Part shown: piece by piece, positions 15,713 through 24,164 of the stretch | Position numbering within the stretch: position 1 is the first letter of the stretch | How the letters are laid out: each line of letters starts with the position of its first letter | Assembly (NCBI RefSeq): GCF_900115805.1 | Contig: NZ_FOXU01000003.1 | Span: 1 to 64,000, forward strand | DNA length: 64,000 nt | Reading direction: 5' to 3' | DNA from: Psychrobacillus psychrotolerans | Lineage (GTDB): Bacteria > Bacillota > Bacilli > Bacillales_A > Planococcaceae | Program-made: the position numbers and the translations under genes | Notes under the pieces: model-generated | Databases searched by the model: none | Seen by the model: the letters and a program-made list of their open reading frames with translations, nothing else | What the model was told of the DNA's origin: nothing

Positions 15713-17299
15713 TTAAGCTAATGGTCCGCCTTTAACAGAAATATCTTCAGAAACTGTACCAAACTTTTTAAAGTTATCACGGAACGACTGAGCTAAATCA
15801 GCAGCTTTTTGGTCATATGCTGCTTTGTCTGCCCATGCATTACGAGGGATAAGGACTTCAGAAGGTACGCCTTCTACTACTTTAGGAATAGCTAATCCGA
15901 ATACTGTATCTGTTTCAGTATCAGTATTGTTTAGTTTGCCATCAATAGCAGCACGAACCATTGTACGTGTGTATGAAAGCTTCATACGGTTACCAACACC
16001 GTATTCTCCGCCAGTCCAACCAGTGTTTACTAAGAATACTTGTGCACCGTGCTCGTCAATCTTCTTGCCTAGCATTTCTGCATACACTGTTGCATGTAAT
16101 GGTAGGAAGGGCGAACCGAAGCAAGTCGAGAATACCGGTTGTGGCGATGTAACTCCACGTTCAGTACCAGCAAGTTTAGAAGTAAAGCCACTTAAGAAAT
16201 GGTACATTGCTTGTTCTTTCGTTAGTTTACTAATCGGAGGCAATACGCCAAAAGCGTCCGCAGTTAAGAAAATAATTGTATTTGGGTGACCTGCTACTGA
16301 AGGGTCTACAATATTATCGATATATTGAATTGGGTATGCAGCACGTGTATTTTCGGTTAATGAGTTATCTGCATAGTTAGCTACGCGAGTTTCTGCATCT
16401 ACTACTACGTTTTCTAGGACCGTGCCGAATGAGATCGCGTCCCAAATTTGTGGTTCGTTTTCACGAGTTAGGTCGATACATTTTGCGTAACAGCCACCTT
16501 CGATATTGAACACACCGTTATCCGACCAACCGTGCTCATCGTCTCCGATTAATTTGCGACCAGCATCTGCTGAAAGGGTAGTTTTCCCTGTTCCTGATAA
16601 TCCGAAGAATAATGTAACGTCTCCATCATCCCCAACGTTTGCAGAGCAGTGCATTGGTAAAATGTCCTGTTCTGGTAGTAAGTAGTTCATAATAGAGAAA
16701 ATAGATTTCTTCATCTCGCCAGCATACTCAGTTCCACCGATTAGCACTGTGCGTTTTTCCATAGATACGATGATAAAAGTCTCTGAGTGAGTACCGTCTA
16801 CCGCTGGATCTGCTTTAAAGTTAGGAGCAGATAGAATAGTGAAATCAGTCGTATGAGTAGCAAGTTCTTCTTGTGTTGGTCGTATGAATAGCTGATGAGC
16901 GAAAAGGTTATGCCAAGCGTATTCGTTAATAATTTGAATACCTAAACGTGATTCTTTGTCTGCTCCTGCATATCCTTTAAACTCAAATATTTCATCTTGT
17001 TTGTTTAAGAAGTTAATCATTTTTTTATATAATGCTTCGAAAATGTCAGAAGAAATTGGTTGGTTTACTGAGCCCCAATCGATTTTGTCTTTAGAAATAG
17101 CTTCATCTACTATATACTTATCTTGGGGAGAACGGCCAGTATATTTTCCTGTTTCAGCTTTAACTGCACCAGTAGAAGTTAGTACTGCTTCTCCTCTTGT
17201 TGTAGCTTTTTCCACAAGTTGTGGCACTGACAATTGGCTGCTAACGTTATTTCCTGCTAACAATGCTTTCAGTTCACTCACTGTTTCGATTGAATTCAT
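15713..17299 (-). CDS. pckA: phosphoenolpyruvate carboxykinase (ATP)
   Basis: 528 aa. Converts oxaloacetate and ATP to PEP, CO2 and ADP in gluconeogenesis. Motifs: the Arg loop [11 protein letters not shown] near 52, [10 protein letters not shown] near 217, P-loop [11 protein letters not shown] near 233 and the metal site GDDEHGW near 253. Length is normal. A short hairpin (TTCCTCTT/AAGAGGAA, 17327-17346) lies in its 5' leader, and a plausible promoter (TATACT, 17366-17371 on the reverse strand, with TG one base upstream) lies 70 bases upstream. Divergent from metK. Confidence 0.97.
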   Translation of the reverse strand: MNSIETVSELKALLAGNNVSSQLSVPQLVEKATTRGEAVLTSTGAVKAETGKYTGRSPQDKYIVDEAISKDKIDWGSVNQPISSDIFEALYKKMINFLNKQDEIFEFKGYAGADKESRLGIQIINEYAWHNLFAHQLFIRPTQEELATHTTDFTILSAPNFKADPAVDGTHSETFIIVSMEKRTVLIGGTEYAGEMKKSIFSIMNYLLPEQDILPMHCSANVGDDGDVTLFFGLSGTGKTTLSADAGRKLIGDDEHGWSDNGVFNIEGGCYAKCIDLTRENEPQIWDAISFGTVLENVVVDAETRVANYADNSLTENTRAAYPIQYIDNIVDPSVAGHPNTIIFLTADAFGVLPPISKLTKEQAMYHFLSGFTSKLAGTERGVTSPQPVFSTCFGSPFLPLHATVYAEMLGKKIDEHGAQVFLVNTGWTGGEYGVGNRMKLSYTRTMVRAAIDGKLNNTDTETDTVFGLAIPKVVEGVPSEVLIPRNAWADKAAYDQKAADLAQSFRDNFKKFGTVSEDISVKGGPLA

Positions 17300-17365
17300 T
17301 TTGAATATACCATCCTTTTTTTATATTTCCTCTTCAAAAGAGGAAGTTTTCTAGATATGTGAATT

Positions 17366-17393
17366 AGTATAACACATTAGGTTCATTAGTCTA
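17366..17393 (-). promoter_or_regulatory. candidate pckA promoter
   Basis: Reverse strand: TAGACT (17393-17388), 16 bases, TATACT (17371-17366) preceded by TGT. It gives a leader of about 60 bases containing the TTCCTCTT/AAGAGGAA hairpin. Confidence 0.45.
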
Positions 17394-17445
17394 TACTATT
17401 CACTTTTAATTTTTTCTTTTGTGTATAAAATACAAACAAAAATAG

Positions 17446-17474
17446 TTGACATCTTATACATACTTACGTATGAT
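17446..17474 (+). promoter_or_regulatory. sigma-A promoter of the S-box-metK transcript
   Basis: Perfect TTGACA (17446-17451), 17 bases, TATGAT (17469-17474). Transcription would start near 17481, about 10 bases before the riboswitch. Confidence 0.85.
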
Positions 17475-17490
17475 GATAAATTGAACGGAT

Positions 17491-17672
17491 ACTCTTATCC
17501 CGAGCTGGTGGAGGGGTCAGGCCCTATGAAACCCGGCAACCTGTAGTATTTTCATTATTACAAAGGTGCCAAACCTGAGACAAGGTGAAATTCCTTGATT
17601 GATAAGAGTGAAAGGTGCTTATGATACTAATACCTTTCCTCATGTATATTTACGTGAGTGAGAGGTTTTTTT
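17491..17672 (+). promoter_or_regulatory. SAM-I (S-box) riboswitch with terminator, upstream of metK
   Basis: Closing stem P1 ACTCTTATC (17491-17499)/GATAAGAGT (17601-17609); conserved core GAGGGGTCAGGCCCTATGAAACCCGGCAACC and GGTGCCAAACC; then an expression platform with a CCTTTCCTCATG/CGTGAGTGAGAGG hairpin and T run ending about 17672. Binding of SAM should promote termination, so metK is made only when SAM is low. Confidence 0.95.
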
Positions 17673-17674
17673 AT

Positions 17675-17857
17675 TGAACATCGCCCTTTATCCTTGTGTG
17701 CCAAGTCCGAAACGGCTTCAAGTTAACTTCAATGCATTTAACTTACATGTACTATTATGTGAAGAAAATGCATGAAACATTTTGAATGGCTTGACATGGG
17801 AATGAGTACCGTATCAATTCTTGAGAGAAATCTCGCGGGATATAGGAGGAACAATCT
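17675..17857 (+). other. 180-base leader between the S-box terminator and metK
   Basis: No gene. A TTGACA at 17791-17796 followed 15 bases later by TATCAA could be a weak second promoter that would escape riboswitch control; this is speculative. ATAGGAGG (17840s) is the metK ribosome site. Confidence 0.3.
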
Positions 17858-19054
17858 ATGACACAACGTCGATTATTTACGTCAGAATCAGTGACAGAGG
17901 GACATCCAGATAAAATTTGTGATCAAATCTCTGATGCAATTCTAGATGCAATTCTAGCAGAAGACCCAAATGCTCGTGTAGCTTGTGAAACGAGTGTAAC
18001 AACAGGGTTAGTATTAGTTGCTGGAGAAATTACTACATCTACTTATGTAGATATTCCTAAAGTAGTTCGTTCTACTATTAAAGAAATTGGTTATACACGT
18101 GCGAAGTATGGTTTTGACTCAGAAACTTCTGCTGTGCTAACTTCTATTGATGAACAATCACCTGACATTGCGCAGGGTGTAGATCAAGCGTTAGAAGCAA
18201 GAGAAGGATCTATGAGCGATTCTGATATAGATGCAATTGGAGCAGGAGACCAAGGCTTAATGTTTGGTTATGCTTGTAATGAAACTCCAGAGCTTATGCC
18301 GTTACCAATTAGTTTAGCGCATAAACTAGCTCATCGATTGGCACAAGTCCGTAAAGATGAAACTTTAGATTATCTTCGTCCAGATGGGAAAACACAAGTA
18401 ACTGTAGAGTATGATGAGAACAATAATCCGGTTCATATCGATACAATAGTTATATCTACTCAACACCATCCGGAAATTACGTTAGAACAAATTCAAAAAG
18501 ATATTAAAGAAGTAGTGATCAATCCGATTGTTCCTACAAATTTAATAGATGAAAATACAAAATACTTTATCAATCCAACTGGACGCTTTGTAATTGGTGG
18601 ACCACAAGGAGATGCTGGTTTAACAGGACGTAAAATTATCGTAGATACTTACGGTGGATACGCTCGTCATGGTGGGGGAGCATTCTCTGGTAAAGATCCA
18701 ACAAAAGTAGACCGTTCTGCTGCATACGCTGCACGCTATGTTGCTAAAAATATTGTTGCCGCTGGTCTTGCTGATCGTTGTGAAGTACAACTTGCTTATG
18801 CAATTGGTGTAGCTAAACCTGTTTCCATTGCTGTAGAAACTTTTGGTACTGGAAAAGTAGAAGAAGTGAAATTAGTTTCATATATTCGTGAACTATTCGA
18901 CCTTCGTCCAGCAGGAATTATTAAAATGCTAGATCTACGCCGTCCAATATACAAACAAACTGCTGCTTATGGTCACTTTGGTCGTACAGACATTGATGTG
19001 CCATGGGAAAAAACAGATAAAGCTGCACAATTAAAACAAATGGCTGGATTATAA
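17858..19054 (+). CDS. metK: S-adenosylmethionine synthetase
   Basis: 398 aa. Makes SAM from methionine and ATP. Signature segments: [20 protein letters not shown] at the N-terminus, [12 protein letters not shown] near 127, and [16 protein letters not shown] near 268. Length is normal. Strong AGGAGG site. Regulated by the upstream S-box. Divergent from pckA, as in B. subtilis. Confidence 0.98.
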   Translation: MTQRRLFTSESVTEGHPDKICDQISDAILDAILAEDPNARVACETSVTTGLVLVAGEITTSTYVDIPKVVRSTIKEIGYTRAKYGFDSETSAVLTSIDEQSPDIAQGVDQALEAREGSMSDSDIDAIGAGDQGLMFGYACNETPELMPLPISLAHKLAHRLAQVRKDETLDYLRPDGKTQVTVEYDENNNPVHIDTIVISTQHHPEITLEQIQKDIKEVVINPIVPTNLIDENTKYFINPTGRFVIGGPQGDAGLTGRKIIVDTYGGYARHGGGAFSGKDPTKVDRSAAYAARYVAKNIVAAGLADRCEVQLAYAIGVAKPVSIAVETFGTGKVEEVKLVSYIRELFDLRPAGIIKMLDLRRPIYKQTAAYGHFGRTDIDVPWEKTDKAAQLKQMAGL

Positions 19055-19084
19055 TAGTATGAACAAAAAAGGCTAGGTACATGC

Positions 19085-19695
19085 CCAGTTCATTAAGTTC
19101 AAAACCCGTTTCTATCGTTTTTGAATGGCTTTGAACAGATGTTTTGCTATATTATTACCGATTGAATTTTTAGGTGTGCTGGTTGGTTGTGACGGAAGTC
19201 ACAACCAACCAGCACACCTTTTTTCGGTAATCTTATGGCGTTTGTGTGTCCGTCGCCCTTCTATAACTCTAAGAAACAGGTTAGTGCATTTTTGGCTAAC
19301 TAGAGATAAAATTCTTTCCTACTGAAAAGAGAAAGCTCACGAAGATGCAATTTCGTTCGCTATTTCGCTTCTTTATTTAGTAAAAACTCGCTATTTTCAT
19401 TTATTTCCACTGTTACAAAATCTACTATCTTCATCCTTCATGACAGGATAGAATCCTTCATTCAACAGACTGTTTTATCACTATATTAACTTTGTACTAC
19501 TCTTATCATTTAAGCAATAGGCTGTGTTGTTTCTTGTTGAGTAACTACTTGCTTAATCGATTGGAGTGCAAGGTGGCGACTCGGGTGGGATGAGTGAGAC
19601 AGATGAGATATCACAACGACGCGTAGCGGCGGTGATAGCTCATCGCTCACCCCACCGAACGCGTCCACCTGAAACGCAAATCAGTAGTACTATTC
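19085..19695 (-). repeat. composite ~600-bp repeat, copy B (inverted relative to copy A)
   Basis: The reverse complement aligns in order with 10200-10780: CTACTGATTTGCG/GGTGGACGC unit, AT-rich spacer, AAAGAAGCGAAATAGC, TTTATCTCTA, CCTGTTTCTTAGAGTT, GGGCGACGGACACACAAACGCC, ATAAGATTACCG, 22-bp hairpin, AATCGGTAAT, CGATAGAAACGGGTTTTGAAC. It lacks the CCGCACGATGCGG insert of copy A. It also shares an internal block (TGCTTAAATGATAAGAGTAGT) with copy C at 8380-8400. No credible gene inside. Confidence 0.85.
19172..19219 (+). terminator. 22-bp perfect hairpin in repeat B, probable metK terminator
   Basis: Arms 19172-19193 and 19198-19219 are perfectly complementary around GGAA and are followed by TTTTTT on the + strand, 118 bases after the metK stop. 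Same relation to metK as the hairpin at 10649-10694 has to znuA. Confidence 0.7.
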
Positions 19696-19752
19696 ATTCT
19701 TTCACCCAAAAACACAGTGTCCACAGTAAAATTTTATATACGCTTATCTTTC

Positions 19753-19787
19753 AAAAAAGGCTTTCCTATAAGGGAAAGCCTTTTTTC
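19753..19787 (-). terminator. terminator 3' of ytoA
   Basis: AAAAAAGGCTTTCC, loop TATAA, GGGAAAGCCTTTTTT; perfect and symmetric, so it can also stop readthrough from the left. Confidence 0.85.
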
Positions 19788-19861
19788 ATGGGGAATATAA
19801 TAAGAATCGATCAATGATAGTTATTAATCGATCAATCAAGACAAATAATCACTAACTAATG

Positions 19862-20374
19862 TTATTTTTGAAGGGATTTATAGTATTGTCCTTTTTCTAC
19901 ATATTCTCGGATAATTCTTTGGACATCGGCCTTATCTTCATCGTTTAGCTCACGAACGACTTTTGCGGGGCTTCCTAGTGCCAAAGAATTGGGAGGTATC
20001 TTCTTGCCAGGAGGTACTAGACTACCTGCTCCGATGAATGCACCTTCTCCAATTTCAGCTCCATCTAGAATAATGGATCCCATCCCTATTAATGCACCTT
20101 TACGTATTGTGCAACTATGTAAAGTGACTTGATGTCCAATAGTTACTTCGTCTTCTATGATGAGTGGATTATTTGGACTTTGATGCAGACAACTTAAATC
20201 TTGTATACTAACTTTACTTCCAATAATAGTAGGAGCAACATCCCCTCTAATTACCGTATTAAACCAAATTGTAGTCTCTGGACCGATTGTCACATCACCT
20301 GTTATTGTGACATAATCAGCTATAAAAGCAGAGTCGTCTATAATTGGTGTTTTCCCTTTATATGGATAAATCAT
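19862..20374 (-). CDS. ytoA: gamma-carbonic-anhydrase-like hexapeptide protein YtoA
   Basis: 170 aa left-handed beta-helix protein: repeated [LIV]G-x4 hexapeptides (TITGDVTIGPETTIWFNTVI, GSKVSIQD, EVTIGHQVTLHSC, IGEGAFIGAGSLVPPGKKIP). The three metal His of the family appear at LHQSPNNP, IGHQVTLH. Such proteins are trimeric, with carbonic-anhydrase or acyl-transfer activity often unproven. Divergent from the YtpA-like gene. Confidence 0.9.
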   Translation of the reverse strand: MIYPYKGKTPIIDDSAFIADYVTITGDVTIGPETTIWFNTVIRGDVAPTIIGSKVSIQDLSCLHQSPNNPLIIEDEVTIGHQVTLHSCTIRKGALIGMGSIILDGAEIGEGAFIGAGSLVPPGKKIPPNSLALGSPAKVVRELNDEDKADVQRIIREYVEKGQYYKSLQK

Positions 20375-20482
20375 TTAACATACGCTCCTTTTGAAAATAG
20401 ATTATAATTAATGGTAACAGACATACAGTTTGAATGAAAATAAATACCGTGGAAATGCAAGGAAGAAAAGAGGTTTGTTTAT

Positions 20483-21274
20483 ATGTGGAAATGGGAAACA
20501 GAAGGAAAGCCTAAAGCCGTAATAGTTATTGTTCATAGTGCATATGAACATCATAGAAGATATGCTTGGTTAATCGAAAAGTTGAGAAGCTCCAACTATC
20601 ATATCGTTATGGGTGACTTGCCCGGTCATGGAGAATTAAAAAAATCAAAAAATATTCATGACGAATCCTTCGAACTATATAAGAACTACATTAAACAAGC
20701 GATGCAAGTGGCGGTTACATACGACCTACCTATATTTTTAATGGGGCATGGCCTTGGAGCAACCTTACTTATTAAAGTTTTACGAAAACTAGATATTGAA
20801 TATGCGGGAGTAATATTGACATCTCCATGGCTCCAACTTCAAAAACTCCCATCCAAATGGACAAATACACTAGCCAAGTTGTCCATACCGCAGAAAATCA
20901 ATCATGATATTCAATTAAATGAGTTAACGAGAAATTATGAGGTAATTCAACAATTTGTATCTGATCCTACTTATAGTACCTTTATTTCAACAGAATGGTA
21001 CAAGGAGCTTCAAACACTCCTAAAAACAGTAAATCAATCGGAAATCTCTATTCCAAATAAACCAATTCTCGTTATGACTGGTGAACGAGATAAGATTACC
21101 GAGACAAATGCTGTAGCAAGATGGTTGAAGAGGCAGGAACTTTCTGAATATCAATATAAAGAATGGAAAAATTGTTTTCACGACCTCTATCACGAACCAG
21201 AGCGAGAAGAAATCTTTACTTACTCTCAGTCATTTATTAATAATGTGTTAACGGATATAGGCTATATTGTTTAA
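20483..21274 (+). CDS. YtpA-like alpha/beta hydrolase lacking the catalytic serine
   Basis: 263 aa. Resembles YtpA-type lysophospholipases/monoacylglycerol lipases: VHSAYEHHRRYAWLIEKL, GDLPGHGE, LTSPWLQL, MTGERDKITE (acid) and NCFHDLYHEPEREE (catalytic His) are all present. The nucleophile elbow near residues 92-96 reads GHGLG where the family has GHSMG, so the serine is Gly (codon GGC). Either an inactive homologue with a binding role or an enzyme of altered chemistry. In B. subtilis ytpA adjoins ytpB and ytoA; ytoA is here, ytpB is not. Confidence 0.82.
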   Translation: MWKWETEGKPKAVIVIVHSAYEHHRRYAWLIEKLRSSNYHIVMGDLPGHGELKKSKNIHDESFELYKNYIKQAMQVAVTYDLPIFLMGHGLGATLLIKVLRKLDIEYAGVILTSPWLQLQKLPSKWTNTLAKLSIPQKINHDIQLNELTRNYEVIQQFVSDPTYSTFISTEWYKELQTLLKTVNQSEISIPNKPILVMTGERDKITETNAVARWLKRQELSEYQYKEWKNCFHDLYHEPEREEIFTYSQSFINNVLTDIGYIV

Positions 21275-21280
21275 AACTAA

Positions 21281-21316
21281 AACTCTCTTCTACTAAATTG
21301 TAGAGGGGAGTTTTTG
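21281..21316 (+). terminator. terminator after the YtpA-like gene
   Basis: AAACTCTCTTCTAC, loop TAAATT, GTAGAGGGGAGTTTTT. Confidence 0.8.
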
Positions 21317-21322
21317 TGCGAA

Positions 21323-21368
21323 TTGACATAACACCTTTTGGTTCTATATAATATGACACCTAAGGGTT
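21323..21368 (+). promoter_or_regulatory. promoter with paired ACACCTnnnGGTT operator-like repeats
   Basis: TTGACA (21323-21328), 18 bases, TATAAT (21347-21352). Two 13-base direct copies, ACACCTTTTGGTT (21331-21343) and ACACCTAAGGGTT (21356-21368), lie 25 bases apart: one in the spacer, one over the expected start point. This is where an autoregulating ArsR repressor would bind; the downstream operon encodes one. Confidence 0.7.
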
Positions 21369-21400
21369 TCACATTTATGTAGTAAAGGAGAAATTTAAAA

Positions 21401-21823
21401 GTGAAAAATAATTTACCTGATATAACGCAAACAGTTTTAGTAGAAGCACCAATTCAAAAAGTATGGAACTATGTCTCCACTGCGGAAGGAATTTCAGCTT
21501 GGTTTATGTCCAATGATTTTCAAGCTCAAGTTGGATTTGAATTTACTATCCAATCACCATTTGGGCCATCCCCTTGTAAGGTAGTTGAAATAGACGAACC
21601 ACATAAACTTTCTTTTCAATGGGATACAGATGGTTGGATTATAACTTTTCTTTTGAAAGAAATTGGTTCTCAAACTGAATTCACATTGATTCATGGTGGA
21701 TGGAAGGAAGCAGACTCTATTGTACCGAAAGCTAAAAAGTCGAATGCTGATGTTCGTGATATAATGGCGCAAGGTTGGAATGGAATTGTACAAAATAAAT
21801 TTAAACAAGTAGTTGAATCTTAA
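21401..21823 (+). CDS. SRPBCC/AHSA1-family protein
   Basis: 140 aa from GTG with AAAGGAG upstream. START-like helix-grip fold: TVLVEAPIQKVWNYVSTAEG, ISAWFMSNDF, PCKVVEIDEPHKLSFQWD, EFTLIHGGW, and a C-terminal amphipathic helix. These proteins bind hydrophobic ligands in a cavity; ligand unknown. It overlaps the ArsR gene as TAATG; AHSA1-ArsR pairs are common in Bacilli, and the SRPBCC partner may sense the ligand or sit in the same stress response (inference). Confidence 0.88.
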   Translation: MKNNLPDITQTVLVEAPIQKVWNYVSTAEGISAWFMSNDFQAQVGFEFTIQSPFGPSPCKVVEIDEPHKLSFQWDTDGWIITFLLKEIGSQTEFTLIHGGWKEADSIVPKAKKSNADVRDIMAQGWNGIVQNKFKQVVES

Positions 21824-22155
21824 TGAGTGAATCGCTCAAAAAAGTAGATGTTTTTCAAGCTATTGCTGATCCAACGAGGAGAGACGTCCTTCGACTATTA
21901 GCAAGTAAAGAGAGATCCATTGCTGAAATTACTTCTAATTATGATATGAGCAGAACAGCAATTGTTAAACATCTAAAAGTTCTAACGGAAGCCGGTCTAG
22001 TCACAGGTCAAAAGTTAGGCAGAGAAAAAGTGTATCATTTAAAGCTGGAGCCATTGACGGAAGTGAAGCAGTGGTTGGACTACTATGAACAATTCTGGCA
22101 TAACAAACTTTCTAAATTAAAGTTCTTAGTTGAAAATGAAAACGAAGATAAATAA
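21823..22155 (+). CDS. ArsR-family transcriptional repressor
   Basis: 110 aa winged helix: VFQAIADPTRRDVLRLLASK, helix-turn-helix IAEITSNYDMSRTAIVKHLK, wing LVTGQKLGREKVYHLKLEPL, and C-terminal WLDYYEQFWHNKLSKL. No metal-binding Cys cluster, so it belongs to the metal-free SdpR-like group that pairs with AHSA1 proteins. Probably controls its own operon through the repeats at 21331-21368. Confidence 0.9.
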   Translation: MSESLKKVDVFQAIADPTRRDVLRLLASKERSIAEITSNYDMSRTAIVKHLKVLTEAGLVTGQKLGREKVYHLKLEPLTEVKQWLDYYEQFWHNKLSKLKFLVENENEDK

Positions 22156-22163
22156 AAGAAAAA

Positions 22164-22195
22164 ACAACCCCGTCAATTATAATGACGGGGTTTCA
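22164..22195 (+). terminator. terminator after the arsR-type gene
   Basis: ACCCCGTCA, loop ATTATAA, TGACGGGGTTTC; strong GC stem, short T run. Confidence 0.85.
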
Positions 22196-22278
22196 TTGTA
22201 TATAAGCAACTAACTTTTTTGTGCTCTTTCTGATAATTTAATTAAAACACTTGAAAATAAGAATATTCCATTATATAG

Positions 22279-22310
22279 TATTAGTGTACTATATAACTAA
22301 TACACTAATA
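22279..22310 (+). promoter_or_regulatory. palindromic operator candidate for the GntR/YtrA-type repressor
   Basis: Perfect 10-base arms TATTAGTGTA and TACACTAATA with a 12-base spacer containing TATATAA, 26 bases before the first gene of an operon that encodes a GntR regulator. YtrA-subfamily regulators bind such AT-rich dyads over the promoter. Confidence 0.65.
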
Positions 22311-22335
22311 TACTGTTAATAAAGGAGATGAAAAA

Positions 22336-23103
22336 TTGAAGGGATTATTATTAAAGGAATGGGCTCTGTACAAGTCGTGGCTACTTGGTTCAGCTGTAAT
22401 GAGTTTGGGTGTTGTTTTCATTCTTCCGATATTATTGGAGAAATATCTAGCATCTGTTCAAAGCGTACAGGAAATTAGAATGGGATTGCTGATTATAATG
22501 CTTGGTTTTAGTATTGTAAATCTCCTAGTCCAGTTTAATAAATCATTAAATACGGACAATGGAAAAAAAGATACGTGGTTACATAATCCAAATTCAATGC
22601 ACATGTTGATTGGTGCTAAAATTTTGTTTAGCCTAGGAATATATTTTATTGGAAATATATTCATTACGACAGCTGGCATCTATTTCTTGTCCGATATGAT
22701 AATTGGTAGCTTTGCTCAGATGCTTTATCTTCAAATTTTATTGCTAGTTATATTGCTAATAGCGGGTATTATTTTAACTATTATTTGGCTATTATTTTGG
22801 ACATTGTATGTAGAAGGTAAATACTGGATTGGTAAATTTTCTGTAATTCTGTCTTTAGTGGTTTTCTTGTTAGTTGTTATTTTTTTACCAAAAGTACTTA
22901 GTTTTCTTTCTATTGATAAGTTATTAATGCAAGGTGAAGTATCTTTAAAATTTTTAGGTACTTACTTACCTGAGTCTGCTACAAGTGATTTTACCCTGGA
23001 TATAGGTTCAATTTATATAGTAGAAGAAATTTTTATGTGGATTATCTTTATTCTGTTATTTTGGTTCATTTGTAAATGGTTGGAGAAGGTGGTAACGAGA
23101 TGA
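22336..23103 (+). CDS. ABC transporter membrane protein
   Basis: 255 aa from TTG with AAAGGAGATG upstream. Six predicted membrane segments (for example LLGSAVMSLGVVFILPILL, LLVILLIAGIILTIIWLLFW, FSVILSLVVFLLVVIFLPKV). The family is ABC-2-like, similar in layout to YtrC/D-type permeases, but I cannot name it. First gene of an operon of five; it overlaps the GntR gene as ATGA and probably pairs with the ATPase at 23462. Confidence 0.8.
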   Translation: MKGLLLKEWALYKSWLLGSAVMSLGVVFILPILLEKYLASVQSVQEIRMGLLIIMLGFSIVNLLVQFNKSLNTDNGKKDTWLHNPNSMHMLIGAKILFSLGIYFIGNIFITTAGIYFLSDMIIGSFAQMLYLQILLLVILLIAGIILTIIWLLFWTLYVEGKYWIGKFSVILSLVVFLLVVIFLPKVLSFLSIDKLLMQGEVSLKFLGTYLPESATSDFTLDIGSIYIVEEIFMWIIFILLFWFICKWLEKVVTR

Positions 23104-23465
23104 CACAGCATTTCACTCGTGACAAACCTATTTATAGCCAACTCGTAGATATAATCTGTGGGGATATTTTAAAAGGAAATTTACAGCCTGGTGACAAAAT
23201 GCTATCTGTTCGAGAATACTCATTGGAGGTTGGTGTTAATGTCAACACTGTACAACGTGTATATAAGGAGCTTGAGATGATGGGGCTAACAGATACTAAG
23301 CGCGGTCAAGGTACCTTCATTACAACAGAGGAAGGTCGAATTCAGCATTTGCGAGAGGATATGAAAGTTGAATTGGTCACTCAATTTATTCAGTCTATTG
23401 CAGCGTTTGGTTTTTCAAAAGAAGAAATCATTCAAATTTTGCAAAGAAAGGAAGAGAGTAAATGA
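23100..23465 (+). CDS. GntR-family (YtrA subfamily) transcriptional regulator
   Basis: 121 aa. N-terminal winged helix: PIYSQLVDIICGDILKGNLQ, PGDKMLSVREYSLEVGVNVN, TVQRVYKELEMMGL, KRGQGTFIT; short C-terminal tail of about 45 residues with no ligand domain, which defines the YtrA subfamily. A GTG/ATG further upstream is in frame, but ATG 23100 overlapping the previous stop gives the family start. Likely represses its own operon from the palindrome at 22279-22310. Confidence 0.92.
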   Translation: MTQHFTRDKPIYSQLVDIICGDILKGNLQPGDKMLSVREYSLEVGVNVNTVQRVYKELEMMGLTDTKRGQGTFITTEEGRIQHLREDMKVELVTQFIQSIAAFGFSKEEIIQILQRKEESK

Positions 23466-24163
23466 TTCAACTTCAACATGTCTCGTATAACTACCAAAGA
23501 CAGGAAGTACTAAAGGATATATCACTTTCTTTTCCAATCGGGCAGATAATAGGTATAGCTGGGGAGAATGGCAGTGGGAAATCTACTCTACTGAAAATAA
23601 TTGCTGGTATACAAAGACCAAGAAAAGGAACTATTTCTCTTTACGATGAGTCCTTATCTAGGAGACATGCAGCTGACATAGCGTATTTACCTGATATGGA
23701 TTTGTTTTATAGCTTTTATACAACTAAGGAGCTTTTCACATTCTATGCATCTCAGTTTTCGGATTTTTCTATTCATAAGGCATTAGAAGTAGCCAATTTT
23801 TTAGAAGTAGATGTAGATGTGAAATTGAAAAAGCTGTCAAAAGGAAATCGTGGTAGGGCAAAAATGGCAGCCACACTTGGTAGAAATACTGCCTACTATG
23901 TAATGGATGAACCATTTTCTGGGTTGGATCCAATTGTACGTGAATCATTGATAAAGGGACTCATTCGCTATACAAATATGGAGGAGCAATCCATCATTTT
24001 ATCAACGCATGAATTACATGAAGTCGAGCCTATACTCGATCAACTAATCGTCTTAAAGCAAGGAAAAGTAATTGCCCAGGATGATTTAGAAACAATCCGT
24101 TTTGAAACCAATCAGGATGCAGTGAGCTGGATGAAATATGTAACGAAAGAGAAGGTGAATTGA
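23462..24163 (+). CDS. ABC transporter ATP-binding protein (YtrB-like)
   Basis: 233 aa ATPase. Walker A GENGSGKSTLLK near 38, a degenerate signature LSKGNRGRAKMA near 130, Walker B YYVMDEPFSGLDP near 155 and switch His in STHELHEVE. The signature (LSKGN rather than LSGGQ) is typical of YtrB/bacteriocin-type exporters. It overlaps the GntR gene by 4 bases and is the probable motor for the permease at 22336. Confidence 0.9.
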   Translation: MIQLQHVSYNYQRQEVLKDISLSFPIGQIIGIAGENGSGKSTLLKIIAGIQRPRKGTISLYDESLSRRHAADIAYLPDMDLFYSFYTTKELFTFYASQFSDFSIHKALEVANFLEVDVDVKLKKLSKGNRGRAKMAATLGRNTAYYVMDEPFSGLDPIVRESLIKGLIRYTNMEEQSIILSTHELHEVEPILDQLIVLKQGKVIAQDDLETIRFETNQDAVSWMKYVTKEKVN

Positions 24164-24164
24164 A

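Noticed and set aside
10827-19054. Composite transposon bounded by inverted repeats A and B
   Set aside because: The interior is ordinary core genes in near-standard order (dps, ytkD, pckA, metK) and no transposase is present; the repeats look like independent insertions or conserved elements.
19125-19817. Two open frames downstream of metK
   Set aside because: Both run through repeat B and its hairpin or the following terminator; no ribosome sites and no protein-like conservation pattern.
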